64,000 nt of DNA, taken from positions 53,370 to 117,369 of the forward strand of contig JAFZWQ010000043.1 in NCBI GenBank assembly GCA_017617235.1, in the 5' to 3' direction. The stretch's first letter is position 1. Each line of letters starts with the position of its first letter. This document shows positions 37,108 to 45,477 of the stretch, piece by piece. The DNA is from Bacteroidaceae bacterium (GTDB taxonomy: Bacteria > Bacteroidota > Bacteroidia > Bacteroidales > Bacteroidaceae). Below the pieces are notes generated by a model that was not told where the DNA came from, did no database searches, and saw nothing but the letters and a program-made list of their open reading frames with translations. The position numbers were made by a program, and so were the translations under genes.

Positions 37108-37799
37108 TGAGTTAATGTTTCGATGAATAGTTTCTCTATGTCGATGGGAGAATCTTCCGTCTCCTCCAACCGCTGGTCAAGCAGCACACAGTTCTGGTCG
37201 ACGATGACCACGTGGTCGAGCAGACGCTCTACGTCGTGCACCTGATGGGTACTGATGATGACGGTCTTCTCGTCCGACATGCCTGCCACCACCACCTTGC
37301 GGAACAGGCTTTTCGACAGGATGTCGAGTCCGTTGGTGGGTTCGTCGAGCAGCAGATAGCGCGTGTTGGCTGCCAAAGCTACGCAGATGTACACCTTCTT
37401 CTTCTGACCCATACTGAGGTTACCCAGGTTCACATCCATCGGCATCTCGAATTCCTGCAGGCACTTTTCCAGCAACTCATCGCTGAAACGAGGATAGAAG
37501 GGCTTGATGGCCTTTACATAACTATTCAGGGAGACGGCAGGCAGGTCGTACTCCTCGGGCACAATGAAGAGTTCGCTGAGCATATCGGCATTGCGCTTCG
37601 AGGATTCCATGCCATCGACCTCAACACTGCCCTCCTGCGGACGCAACAGGCCCGTAATCAGATACAGCAGCGTACTTTTGCCCGTACCGTTCTTTCCCAA
37701 CAGTCCGTACACACCTCCGTCCTGGAACTGGAGGCTGAAGTCCTTCAGCACCTTGTGCGAAGGAACATACCCAAATGTCACATTCTTAATGTCAATCAT
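37101..37799 (-). CDS. ABC transporter ATP-binding protein
   Basis: 232 residues, one complete nucleotide-binding domain: Walker A GLLGKNGTGKSTLL, Q-loop region LFIVPEEYDLP, signature NLSMGQKKKVYICVAL (an LSMGQ variant of LSGGQ), Walker B YLLLDEPTNGLD and H-loop IISTHQVHDVE. This matches the drug/peptide- or stress-type exporters regulated by YtrA-family GntR proteins. First gene of the run; its stop codon lies in a heptamer repeat. Substrate unknown. Confidence 0.93.
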   Translation of the reverse strand: MIDIKNVTFGYVPSHKVLKDFSLQFQDGGVYGLLGKNGTGKSTLLYLITGLLRPQEGSVEVDGMESSKRNADMLSELFIVPEEYDLPAVSLNSYVKAIKPFYPRFSDELLEKCLQEFEMPMDVNLGNLSMGQKKKVYICVALAANTRYLLLDEPTNGLDILSKSLFRKVVVAGMSDEKTVIISTHQVHDVERLLDHVVIVDQNCVLLDQRLEETEDSPIDIEKLFIETLTQG

Positions 37800-37859
37800 A
37801 ACCTTGAGTTTTTACGTTTGTATATCAGTTTTATAGTGTATTAGTTGTTTAGTACACTG

Positions 37860-37867
37860 CAAAGGTA
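37860..37867 (-). promoter_or_regulatory. -7 box of the ABC transporter run
   Basis: TACCTTTG on the minus strand. The position of the -33 box falls inside the terminator hairpin 37876-37904 and does not read TTTG. Predicted leader about 55-60 nt. Confidence 0.5.
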
Positions 37868-37875
37868 TAATAAAT

Positions 37876-37904
37876 AAGGACGAACCCCGTAAAGATTCGT
37901 CCTT
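37876..37904 (-). terminator. Terminator after the TonB-C gene
   Basis: A perfect 9-bp stem (AAGGACGAA / TTCGTCCTT) with an 11-base loop. T-rich sequence follows on both strands, so it may work in both directions. It separates the TonB-C gene from the ABC run. Confidence 0.7.
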
Positions 37905-37963
37905 TTTAACATTATTTTAACACTTCCGTGCTATTTCATGCTTGTTTTATGACCGAAACAGAC

Positions 37964-39142
37964 TTAATCGCCCAAACGGAACTGTATGGGAAGATTGTAT
38001 CGCGACCTGACCACTTCGCCCTTCTGCATAGCCGGTTTCCAACGCGGCATACCGCTTATTATGCGCAAGGCTTCCTGGCTAAGTATGGGGTCGGGCGAAC
38101 GCAACACCTTCGCTTCACTGATGCTGCCGTCCTTCTCCACAATAAATTGCACGGTAACACGGCCTTGAATACCGTTTTCCATTGCTTCCTTGGGATATTT
38201 GATTTGACTGCCGATGTACTGGTAAACGTTACCTGGGAACTCCGCAGGTTGCTCTACCACCTCGATTACAGCGTCCGAACCACCAGCAGAGCCAGCAGCC
38301 GGTTCCACGGGTTTCTTGGCAATGGGCGTAGCTGGGACCACCGTTTCATGCGGATATTCATCGGACATCTGATACAATGTCAGTTTGTTATTCACGTAGA
38401 ACATGACGGTATAATAATTGTCCTTGGAACAGCCGGCAAACAGCTGCTTGGCTTTGACCTCCGAAATCTTGACAGGGTCGAACAGGAACATGGAGCCTTC
38501 CTCGGACATATTACGGGCAATATTCTTGCCAAAAACCAGCGTGCCTTCGTCCAACTTATATCCCTGCATGTTTTCATCGTACCTCTGTCCGATGGTCTGA
38601 CCACCAGGGAAAACAACACAGCGGTCGCCAGCCATCACACCAGCATCAACACTCATCTCGTCCATGAATCCGAAGTAGGAATGCAGCACGGTGCCTCCTT
38701 CATAAGCATGATATATATCATACTCATCACTCTTCAGTGCGGAGGCCGTAATGGGTTGACTCTCCACCTCGCGGACGAATTTCTTCATAATCCAAACATC
38801 ACGATGTGGAAAATAGAAGTAACCCTCGTCGGCAACCCACAACTTAACCCAGTCGCCCGATGTCTCCAGAATGGGATAGGCCTTTTCCAACTGCAGGTGG
38901 AATGCCTCGAACCGCTTGGGAGTCTGGGCCAACTGCCACTGCAGTTCACCCTCCGAACCATCGTAGCCCTCGCAATAGCACATCAGTTTGGGACTCTGCG
39001 CATTAGGAGCCTTTCGCACATTTACGCCATCGGTAGTAAGCACGGCGAACTTCGTCCATGCCGGGATTTTTGTCGTCTGCGCCTTCAGGCATGCGGGCAG
39101 AGCCAACACAGCAAGGCAAATCAATAATTTCCAGTTTTTCAT
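37964..39142 (-). CDS. TonB C-terminal-domain protein with SH3-like N-terminal domain
   Basis: 392 residues. The N-terminus is a cleavable-type export signal (LAVLALPAC, KAQ), readable as either signal peptidase I or a lipobox. It is not the uncleaved anchor of canonical TonB. Residues 30-120 contain a bacterial SH3-like stretch (DGVNVRKAPNAQSPKL). A central domain of unknown type follows, then a Pro/Ala linker. The TonB C-terminal domain covers residues 315-392 (QIKYPKEAMENGIQGRVTVQFIVEKDG-type pattern, VLRSPDPILSQEALRI, MPRWKPAMQKGE). It may energise or regulate a TonB-dependent receptor; none is nearby. Confidence 0.85.
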   Translation of the reverse strand: MKNWKLLICLAVLALPACLKAQTTKIPAWTKFAVLTTDGVNVRKAPNAQSPKLMCYCEGYDGSEGELQWQLAQTPKRFEAFHLQLEKAYPILETSGDWVKLWVADEGYFYFPHRDVWIMKKFVREVESQPITASALKSDEYDIYHAYEGGTVLHSYFGFMDEMSVDAGVMAGDRCVVFPGGQTIGQRYDENMQGYKLDEGTLVFGKNIARNMSEEGSMFLFDPVKISEVKAKQLFAGCSKDNYYTVMFYVNNKLTLYQMSDEYPHETVVPATPIAKKPVEPAAGSAGGSDAVIEVVEQPAEFPGNVYQYIGSQIKYPKEAMENGIQGRVTVQFIVEKDGSISEAKVLRSPDPILSQEALRIISGMPRWKPAMQKGEVVRSRYNLPIQFRLGD

Positions 39143-39165
39143 AGCTGTATATTTAAAATGTTTGG

Positions 39166-40077
39166 TTAATGGGTATTATTTCGGCACAAAGCCTTAAAGA
39201 CATAGTAAATTTTCTTGCCGGCAACGAGAAGGGTGACAGCCGTGAGGACGAGGACGATGCCCAGACAGATGCGAGGCGTCAGTCGTTCGCCAAACACCAG
39301 CGTACCCACCACCAGAGCCGTGATGGGTTCCAAAGCACCCAGAATGGCTGCCGATGTGGAACCGATATTGCGGATGCTGATGGTCATGGTGACCAGCGAG
39401 ATGATGGTGGGAAACAAGGCCAGACAGAAGGCACACGTCCAACCCAGCAAGGTATGCGGCACCTGCAGTTCCGAGAGCCCACGCGTACGCATGATATAAA
39501 TAAGGATACCAAAGCATAGGGCATAGAACGTGAGTTTGGCCGATGGCATGCGGGCTATCGAAGAACGGTTGACACCCACAATATAAATGGCATAGGAAAG
39601 CGACGAAAGCAGGACAAAGGTGATGCCCAGCACCGATACGGAAGAACCGTCGCTGGTCTTCGTCAGCAGCGATACGCCTCCGACAGCCAACACAATGCAC
39701 ACCCATGTGAGCAACGATGCCCGTTCGTGGAAGAACACAGCCATGATGAGGGCCACCATCACGGGATACATGAACAGAATGGTGCTGGCAATGCCCGCAT
39801 CCATATAGTTGTAGCTGAGGAAGAGGAAGAGACTGCTGGCAGAAAACAACAGGCCGTAGATGCCCAACAGGGGTAATTCCCTGCGACGCACACGCATATC
39901 CACACGTTGGAAACGCAACAGCACGGCCATCATGCCAATGGCAAAGGCATAACGGTAGAAAAGAACGGAATCCACCCCTATCCCTTCCCGATAAAGAGGA
40001 AGAGCAAAGAGTGGATTCAATCCGTACGAGGCAGCAGCAATACTGCCCGCCGTAAAGCCTTTAACCTTGGGCGTCAT
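39166..40077 (-). CDS. EamA/DMT-superfamily transporter
   Basis: 303 residues with ten hydrophobic spans in two EamA repeats (first ending about residue 135, second with YAIYIVGVNRSSIARMP and IGSTSAAILGALEPITALVVGTLVFGE, the conserved glutamate-containing helix). Starts at ATG 40077, overlapping the upstream peptide-transporter stop by four bases (ATGA), which indicates one transcript. Likely a metabolite or drug exporter; the substrate cannot be read from sequence. Confidence 0.88.
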   Translation of the reverse strand: MTPKVKGFTAGSIAAASYGLNPLFALPLYREGIGVDSVLFYRYAFAIGMMAVLLRFQRVDMRVRRRELPLLGIYGLLFSASSLFLFLSYNYMDAGIASTILFMYPVMVALIMAVFFHERASLLTWVCIVLAVGGVSLLTKTSDGSSVSVLGITFVLLSSLSYAIYIVGVNRSSIARMPSAKLTFYALCFGILIYIMRTRGLSELQVPHTLLGWTCAFCLALFPTIISLVTMTISIRNIGSTSAAILGALEPITALVVGTLVFGERLTPRICLGIVLVLTAVTLLVAGKKIYYVFKALCRNNTH

Positions 40078-41600
40078 GCCACCTTCTCCAATTTCTTCAG
40101 GATGGAGAAGATGAACAGAGCACTGACGAGGCAAATACCTGCGAGCACAGCCCAGATGTAGATGAGTTGCACGTTGGCACCCCAAAGCAGACCGGGAATC
40201 TGAACGAGGAAGTTACCGATGGCAGTGGAGGCGAACCAAAGACCCATCATGAGACCTGCGTACTTCGGAGGAGCGACCTTCGAGACGAAGCTGATGCCGA
40301 TAGGCGAAAGGAGCAGTTCTGCAAAGGTCAGTACGAGGTAGGTGGAAACAAGCCAATTGGCAGAAACACGTGTTACGTCGCCGCCAGCCTCGATAGCTGC
40401 CGTCTGTGCATCAGGCAACAGCAGGCCAATGGAAGCGCCTATCATGATGAAAAATCCGCAGGCGGCAACCAACATACCCAAACCGATTTTCTTGGGACTG
40501 CTGGGCTCCAGGTTCTTCTTGGCCAGCCAACTGAAAACACCAACGCTAACAGGCGTGAGCATCACCACAAAGCAGGGGTTGAACTGCTGGAAGATAGGGG
40601 CCTTAACATCTACACTACCACTAATGGCATTGAACTTGTAAATAAGGAAGCCTGCTGCAGCAGCGACAACGAGTGCTGCGATGCTCTTGCCCTTGGAGGT
40701 CTTGCTCTGGAAAAGACTGAAAAGACCATAGACAATGAAGATGGCTGCCACGAGGTTCGTAACATCGAACATCATGCTTTGCAAGCCTTCGGAAGAGGTC
40801 TGTGTATAGTCTCGAGCAAAGAAGGTCAGCGTAAGACCATTCTGGTGGAAGGCCATCCAGAAGAAGATGACAACGGCAAAAACAAGGCAAAGGCAGATAA
40901 TGCGTTCTTTGGTCTCTGCGGGTGTGAGCGTATCTACAACCTGAGCCTTCTCGTCTTTCTTGCCCTCGCCTTCAAGAACGTGACTGAACCAGCTCTTGAA
41001 AGCATAATAAATAGCGATACTGACAATGAGCGATGCACAAGCCACAGCAAAAGCAAAGTGGTAGGAGTCGGACTCGCTGATTCCGAGGTCGTTCTGAGCC
41101 CAGTTCATGATGCCGATGGCAGCCGTAGGAGCAAACATGGCACCAATGTTGATGGCCATATAGAAAAGCGAGAAACCCGAGTCGCGACGAGAAGCAAACT
41201 GGGGTTCGTCATACAGACGGCCAACCATAACCTGCAAGTTACCCTTGAACAGGCCCGTTCCCAAGCTGACCAGCAAGAGGGCAGCACACATTACAGCAAT
41301 TGCAACACCGTTACCTCCGAGGGGAATGGAGAGCAGAAGATAGCCTGCAAACATGATGAGGATGCCCGTAGTGACCATGCGGCCAAACCCCCACTTGTCG
41401 GCAGCTATACCTCCGATGACAGGCAGGAAATAAACGAGCATGAGGAACGTGGAATAAATAGTACTAGCGGTGCCTGTTGCAAAGCCAAAGTTGGCTTGCA
41501 GGAACAGCGCGAAGACGGCAAGCATGGTGTAGTAACCAAAACGCTCGCCCGTGTTGGCTAAGGCAAGTGCCCATAGGCCCTTAGGTTGTCCTTCGAACAT
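40074..41600 (-). CDS. Peptide MFS transporter (POT/PTR family)
   Basis: 508 residues, 12-14 hydrophobic spans. POT signatures: ALANTGERFGYYTMLAVF in helix 1 (the usual ExxER reads N-x-x-E-R, so the first Glu is missing), GGIAADKWGFGRMVTTGI, and FSLFYMAINIGAMFAP in helix 5 (PTR2 motif). A late ASTAIGNFL helix follows. Proton-coupled di/tripeptide uptake is expected. First of a short run with the DMT exporter and perhaps the TonB-C gene; a -7 box lies 43 bp upstream. Confidence 0.9.
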   Translation of the reverse strand: MFEGQPKGLWALALANTGERFGYYTMLAVFALFLQANFGFATGTASTIYSTFLMLVYFLPVIGGIAADKWGFGRMVTTGILIMFAGYLLLSIPLGGNGVAIAVMCAALLLVSLGTGLFKGNLQVMVGRLYDEPQFASRRDSGFSLFYMAINIGAMFAPTAAIGIMNWAQNDLGISESDSYHFAFAVACASLIVSIAIYYAFKSWFSHVLEGEGKKDEKAQVVDTLTPAETKERIICLCLVFAVVIFFWMAFHQNGLTLTFFARDYTQTSSEGLQSMMFDVTNLVAAIFIVYGLFSLFQSKTSKGKSIAALVVAAAAGFLIYKFNAISGSVDVKAPIFQQFNPCFVVMLTPVSVGVFSWLAKKNLEPSSPKKIGLGMLVAACGFFIMIGASIGLLLPDAQTAAIEAGGDVTRVSANWLVSTYLVLTFAELLLSPIGISFVSKVAPPKYAGLMMGLWFASTAIGNFLVQIPGLLWGANVQLIYIWAVLAGICLVSALFIFSILKKLEKVA

Positions 41601-41642
41601 AAAAATATAGTTTTAGTTATTGATTTTCGTCAAAATATGCCA

Positions 41643-41650
41643 CAAAGATA
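41643..41650 (-). promoter_or_regulatory. -7 box of the peptide transporter gene
   Basis: TATCTTTG on the minus strand. The -33 region lies in the heptamer repeat and is not TTTG. Confidence 0.5.
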
Positions 41651-41661
41651 GAAAATATTTG

Positions 41662-41689
41662 TGAATTATGAATTGTGAATTATGAATTA
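41662..41689. repeat. Heptamer repeat (TGAATTA) between divergent promoters
   Basis: Four units: TGAATTA, TGAATTG, TGAATTA, TGAATTA. They separate the divergent -7 boxes of the POT and SulP genes and supply both -33 regions. Confidence 0.75.
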
Positions 41690-41702
41690 ATCGATACCTT
41701 TG
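41672..41702 (+). promoter_or_regulatory. SulP gene promoter
   Basis: ATTG (41672-41675), 19-bp spacer, TACCTTTG (41695-41702). The -33 box comes from a heptamer unit. This box excludes an in-frame TTG at 41700 as the start codon of the gene. Confidence 0.7.
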
Positions 41703-41726
41703 CAGCAAAATCACACGACAGAAACT

Positions 41727-43469
41727 ATGGAAATGAAATTGAGACCGCGTCTCATGGACTGCCTGAAGGGCTACGACCGCGAGACATTTATGAAAGACCT
41801 GATGGCAGGCATCATCGTGGGTATTGTGGCACTGCCGCTGGCCATTGCCTTCGGAATTGCTTCGGGCGTAACACCTGAAAAGGGTATTGTAACGGCCATC
41901 GTTGCCGGCTTCGTTATCTCGTTCCTGGGAGGAACAAAAGTGCAGATTGGCGGCCCAACGGGTGCCTTCATCGTCATCATCTACGGCATTGTCAACAATC
42001 CGCAATACGGTCTGCAAGGACTGCTCATCGCCACCATGCTGGCAGGTGTCATCCTGATTGCACTGGGTGTGTTCCGACTGGGTGCCGTCATCAAATTCAT
42101 TCCCTACCCCATCATCATCGGCTTTACGGCAGGTATCGCCGTCACCATCTTCACCACGCAGATGGGCGACGTGCTGGGACTGAGTCAGGAAGCTGTGACG
42201 GAGGCTGGCGAGGTGGTTCGCGTACCCCTGAAGACACCTGGCGACTTTATCGGCAAGTGGATATGCTACGGCCAGAACATCCAGTCGTTCAACCTGTGGA
42301 ACTTCGTCGTAGCCATCGTGGGCATACTGGTCATCATCCTGTCGCCACGTCTGCTGCGCTCGGTTCCTGTACTGAATAAAATCCCAGGCTCGCTCTGGTG
42401 CATTCTGGTGGGCACAGGTGGTGTTCTTCTGCTGAAACAATACGGTATAACTGGCATCGACACCATTGGCGACCGCTTCCACATCCAGTCGCAGTTGCCC
42501 CCCATGCAGGTGCCCAGCATCACGTTCGAGATGATTCAGACCCTGATGCCAGTGGCCTTCACCATCGCCATTCTGGGGGCTATCGAGAGCTTGCTGTCAG
42601 CCACTGTGGCCGACGGTGCCATATCGGACCGTCACGACTCGAACATGGAACTTGTGGCACAGGGTGTAGCGAACCTCGTTACTCCCATCTTCGGCGGTAT
42701 TCCCGCTACAGGTGCCATTGCCCGAACGATGACGAACATCAACAACGGCGGACGCACTCCTGTGGCAGGCCTCATCCACGCAGTCGTATTGTTGCTCATC
42801 CTCTTACTGCTGATGCCATATGCCGAATACATCCCCATGGCCTCGCTGGCTGCCGTACTGGTCATCGTCAGCTATAACATGAGTGGTTGGCGTGCCTTCC
42901 GCGGTCTGCTTCGCAACCCCAAGAGCGATGTAATCGTATTGATTGTAACGTTCCTGCTCACCGTCATTTTCGACCTCACCATCGCCATAGAAATGGGCCT
43001 CATCATTGCCTGCGCCCTCTTTATCAAACGTGTGATGGAGACCACCGAGATTTCTGTTGTCAAGGACGAGATTGACCCCAGCGACGAAGCCGATATGCAC
43101 CTCCAGGACAAGAGTCTCGTGATTCCGCAGGGTTGTGCCGTCTATGAAATCAACGGTCCATACTTCTTCGGTATTGCCAATAAGTTCGATGATTTGCAGA
43201 CGAATCTGGTTCACGGCAAGAAACCTCGCGTACAGATTATCCGTATGCGCAAGGTGCCCTTCATCGACAGCACAGGCATACACAACCTGTCGAACCTCAT
43301 CCAGATGAACCACGAAGATGGCGTACACGTAATTCTTTCAGGTGTTACGCCAAAAGTGCATAGCCAGTTGGAAAAGGCCGGATTCTACAAGAAGATGAAT
43401 CCCGACCACATCTGTCCGCACATCGACGTTGCACTCGAACGTGCACGTGCCTTCCTCGCTAATGAATAA
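41727..43469 (+). CDS. SulP-family inorganic anion transporter
   Basis: 580 residues from ATG 41727 (ATG 41733 also possible), about 20 nt after the predicted transcription start. Sulfate_transp core with GIIVGIVALPLAIAFGIASG, GTKVQIGGPTGAFIVIIYG and ATVADGAISDRHDSN, with about a dozen membrane spans. A cytoplasmic C-terminal STAS domain (residues about 465-580) carries IDSTGIHNL. Family members move sulfate, bicarbonate or dicarboxylates; the substrate here is open. The gene is convergent with the phosphatase gene, and both stop codons sit in one small stem (ATAAGG/CCTTAT, 43466-43482). Confidence 0.92.
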   Translation: MEMKLRPRLMDCLKGYDRETFMKDLMAGIIVGIVALPLAIAFGIASGVTPEKGIVTAIVAGFVISFLGGTKVQIGGPTGAFIVIIYGIVNNPQYGLQGLLIATMLAGVILIALGVFRLGAVIKFIPYPIIIGFTAGIAVTIFTTQMGDVLGLSQEAVTEAGEVVRVPLKTPGDFIGKWICYGQNIQSFNLWNFVVAIVGILVIILSPRLLRSVPVLNKIPGSLWCILVGTGGVLLLKQYGITGIDTIGDRFHIQSQLPPMQVPSITFEMIQTLMPVAFTIAILGAIESLLSATVADGAISDRHDSNMELVAQGVANLVTPIFGGIPATGAIARTMTNINNGGRTPVAGLIHAVVLLLILLLLMPYAEYIPMASLAAVLVIVSYNMSGWRAFRGLLRNPKSDVIVLIVTFLLTVIFDLTIAIEMGLIIACALFIKRVMETTEISVVKDEIDPSDEADMHLQDKSLVIPQGCAVYEINGPYFFGIANKFDDLQTNLVHGKKPRVQIIRMRKVPFIDSTGIHNLSNLIQMNHEDGVHVILSGVTPKVHSQLEKAGFYKKMNPDHICPHIDVALERARAFLANE

Positions 43470-43478
43470 GGCTTTTCC

Positions 43479-43928
43479 TTATAAAGTTTTGAGAATGCCC
43501 TGACAACCTTCCAGCAAATCGCGCCAAGTTGCCTCGAAGTTACCTGTGTACCATGGGTCGGCTACATCGCCTGGACGGCGGGTGTAATCCAACAGCAAAC
43601 GGATTTTCCCATCGGGGTCGCCACCGCAGATACGATGCATATTGCGCAGATTCCAACTGTCCATACCCACGATGAGGTCGAAACGGTCGTAGTCGGAACG
43701 CGTCATCTGTCGGGCAGTCTTACCCGCACAGCCGATTCCGTGCTCTGCCAACTTCTGTCGTGCAGGTGGATAAACGGGGTTACCTATCTCCTCTGTCGAG
43801 GTGGCTGCCGATTCAATATAGAATTCTGCCTCGCGACCGGCTTTGGTCACCAAGTCCTTCATCACGAACTCTGCCATCGGACTCCGACAGATATTTCCGT
43901 GACAGACAAAAAGAATCTTCGTCATCAT
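43479..43928 (-). CDS. Low-molecular-weight protein-tyrosine-phosphatase
   Basis: 149 residues. P-loop VCHGNICRSPMAEF gives the C-x5-R-S catalytic motif with Cys near residue 9. The general-acid Asp lies in DVADPWYTGNFE. Length is standard for the family. Such enzymes often dephosphorylate tyrosine kinases that control exopolysaccharide export, but no kinase gene is in view. The start overlaps the carbamoyltransferase stop by one base (TGATG), so the two are cotranscribed. Starts at 43928 or 43925 are equally possible. Confidence 0.93.
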   Translation of the reverse strand: MMTKILFVCHGNICRSPMAEFVMKDLVTKAGREAEFYIESAATSTEEIGNPVYPPARQKLAEHGIGCAGKTARQMTRSDYDRFDLIVGMDSWNLRNMHRICGGDPDGKIRLLLDYTRRPGDVADPWYTGNFEATWRDLLEGCQGILKTL

Positions 43929-44893
43929 CAGAGAGCCTCGAGCATACGCTTGAGGACAACAGAGCAGGAGATTTCGCGATTGGCAGCCTCGGGAATAACG
44001 ATGGAGTTGGGTGACTCGATGACGTCGTCCGTAACAATCAAATTACGACGAACGGGCAGACAGTGCATGAACTTGCCATTGTTGGTCCACGACATATGCT
44101 CGGTATCTACCGTCCACGACATATCCTCGCAGGTAATCTTACCGTAGTCGGCAGGATTGGTGACACCCGGATTACTCCAGTTCTTAGCATAAATGAAGTC
44201 GGCACCCTCGAAGGCTGTCTTCTGGTCGTATTCGATACGGGCACCACGGGTGAACTGCGGGTCGAGTTCATAGCCATGAGGATGGGTTATGACCAAGTCA
44301 ACATTGGGAGCTGCCAGCATCCACTGAGCAAACGAATTGGGTACAGCCTGCGGCAAAGCACGGCAATGAGGAGCCCAGGTCAACACAACCTTTGGACGCT
44401 GTACCGTCTTGTATTCCTCGATGGTGATGAGGTCGGCAAAAGCCTGCAGGGGATGTACGGTGGCCGTCTCCATCGCAAACACGGGTTTCCCGCTGTACTG
44501 GATGAACTGTTTCAGTACGGTCTCGGCATAATCATAGTCGCGATCCTTCAAACCCGCAAACGAACGAACGCCGATGATGTCGCAATAACAACCCATCACA
44601 GGAATAGCCTCGAGCAGGTGTTCGCTCTTGTCGCCGTTCATGATTACACCACGTTCTGTTTCTAGTTTCCACGCACCCGCATTCACGTCGAGCACGATGA
44701 CGTTCATACCCAGATTCATTGCTGCCTTCTGCGTAGAAAGGCGTGTACGCAGACTGTTATTGAAGAAAATCATCATCAGGGTCTTGTTTTTTCCCAGATG
44801 CTGATATTTGTAACGTTCCTGTTTAATCTCTTGTGCTTCGGCCAATGCCTGCTTCAGGTCGCCCAAGTCTTCTACATTGATGAATGACTTCAT
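43928..44893 (-). CDS. argF': N-succinyl-L-ornithine carbamoyltransferase (ArgF')
   Basis: 321 residues from ATG 44893. Carbamoyl-phosphate loop is FFNNSLRTRLSTQKAA in place of STRT, as in the acetyl/succinyl-ornithine branch. Other signatures: MGCYCDIIGVRSFAGL, METATVHPLQAFADL, LTWAPHCRALPQAVPNSF, FMHCLPVRRNLIVTDDV. Residue 90 is Ser (NGDKSEHL), at the position I know as Pro90 in the Bacteroides fragilis succinyl enzyme and Glu92 in acetylornithine enzymes. A small residue there favours succinylornithine. Role: arginine biosynthesis by the Bacteroidetes succinylated route. Confidence 0.9.
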   Translation of the reverse strand: MKSFINVEDLGDLKQALAEAQEIKQERYKYQHLGKNKTLMMIFFNNSLRTRLSTQKAAMNLGMNVIVLDVNAGAWKLETERGVIMNGDKSEHLLEAIPVMGCYCDIIGVRSFAGLKDRDYDYAETVLKQFIQYSGKPVFAMETATVHPLQAFADLITIEEYKTVQRPKVVLTWAPHCRALPQAVPNSFAQWMLAAPNVDLVITHPHGYELDPQFTRGARIEYDQKTAFEGADFIYAKNWSNPGVTNPADYGKITCEDMSWTVDTEHMSWTNNGKFMHCLPVRRNLIVTDDVIESPNSIVIPEAANREISCSVVLKRMLEAL

Positions 44894-44925
44894 ATTTCGA
44901 TATATTTTGTACTTATTTTCAAGCG

Positions 44926-44957
44926 CAAAAGTACAATTTTTTCCATAGACGAACAAG
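44926..44957 (-). promoter_or_regulatory. argF' promoter
   Basis: CTTG (44954-44957), 20-bp spacer, TACTTTTG (44926-44933) on the minus strand. Divergent from the rpsO promoter 15 bp away. Confidence 0.7.
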
Positions 44958-44971
44958 AAATCACTAATAAA

Positions 44972-45003
44972 TTTGGTTATTCGAACGATTTGCACTACCT
45001 TTG
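44972..45003 (+). promoter_or_regulatory. rpsO promoter
   Basis: Exact consensus: TTTG (44972-44975), 20-bp spacer, TACCTTTG (44996-45003). The leader is about 70 nt, long enough for the S15 autoregulatory structures known elsewhere; none was modelled. Confidence 0.85.
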
Positions 45004-45078
45004 CAGTCGCATTTGCGAAACAGTGCCGAAGAGAGGTTGCTGTTCGTCAAACAAGTTAAACATAAACAATTAAAAATT

Positions 45079-45348
45079 ATGTATTTAGATTCAGCCAAGA
45101 AGACAGAGATCTTCACCGAATTTGGTGGTGGTGCAACCAACACCGGTAGCGCAGAGAGCCAGATTGCATTGTTCAGCTATCGCATCAAGCACCTGACGGA
45201 GCACATGAAGGAAAACCGTAAGGACCACAGCACCGAGCGTGCCCTGACCGGTTTGGTAGGTAAGCGTCGTGCCCTTCTGAACTACCTGAAGTCTCGCGAC
45301 ATCAACCGTTATCGTGCTATCGTGAAGGCTCTGGGTCTGCGTAAGTAA
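45079..45348 (+). CDS. rpsO: 30S ribosomal protein S15
   Basis: 89 residues from ATG 45079; an upstream open stretch begins inside the promoter and is not used. Signature stretches: NTGSAESQIALFSYRI, HLTEHMKENRKDH, LVGKRRALLNYLK and a terminal YRAIVKALGLRK. S15 binds 16S rRNA and nucleates the platform. Monocistronic: own promoter and a strong terminator 26 bp after the stop. Confidence 0.98.
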   Translation: MYLDSAKKTEIFTEFGGGATNTGSAESQIALFSYRIKHLTEHMKENRKDHSTERALTGLVGKRRALLNYLKSRDINRYRAIVKALGLRK

Positions 45349-45373
45349 TAAGCGCAGCCAACTTTGGAGAAAT

Positions 45374-45402
45374 AAAGCTGCGACCTGTGTCGCGGCTTTT
45401 TT
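45374..45402 (+). terminator. rpsO terminator
   Basis: Stem AAAGCTGCGAC / GTCGCGGCTTT (one G-U pair), 4-base loop, then TTTTTTC. Confidence 0.9.
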
Positions 45403-45456
45403 CGTTTCATTTCATTATGTAATCGACGTAGTCGCTTGCGTAACAACGTGGAGCAA

Positions 45457-45477
45457 GAATTATGAATTATGAATTAT
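45457..45477. repeat. Heptamer repeat supplying the yfhO start
   Basis: Three exact units of GAATTAT. The start codon ATG (45469) and second and third codons of the following gene come from this array; the ATG one unit earlier (45462) is out of frame. Confidence 0.75.

Noticed and set aside
41700-41726. TTG start for the SulP gene
   Set aside because: The TTG is part of the -7 box TACCTTTG and cannot be in the transcript.
41613-42482. Minus-strand frame opposite the SulP gene
   Set aside because: The product is a run of polar residues with no fold, antisense to conserved transmembrane codons and crossing two promoters.
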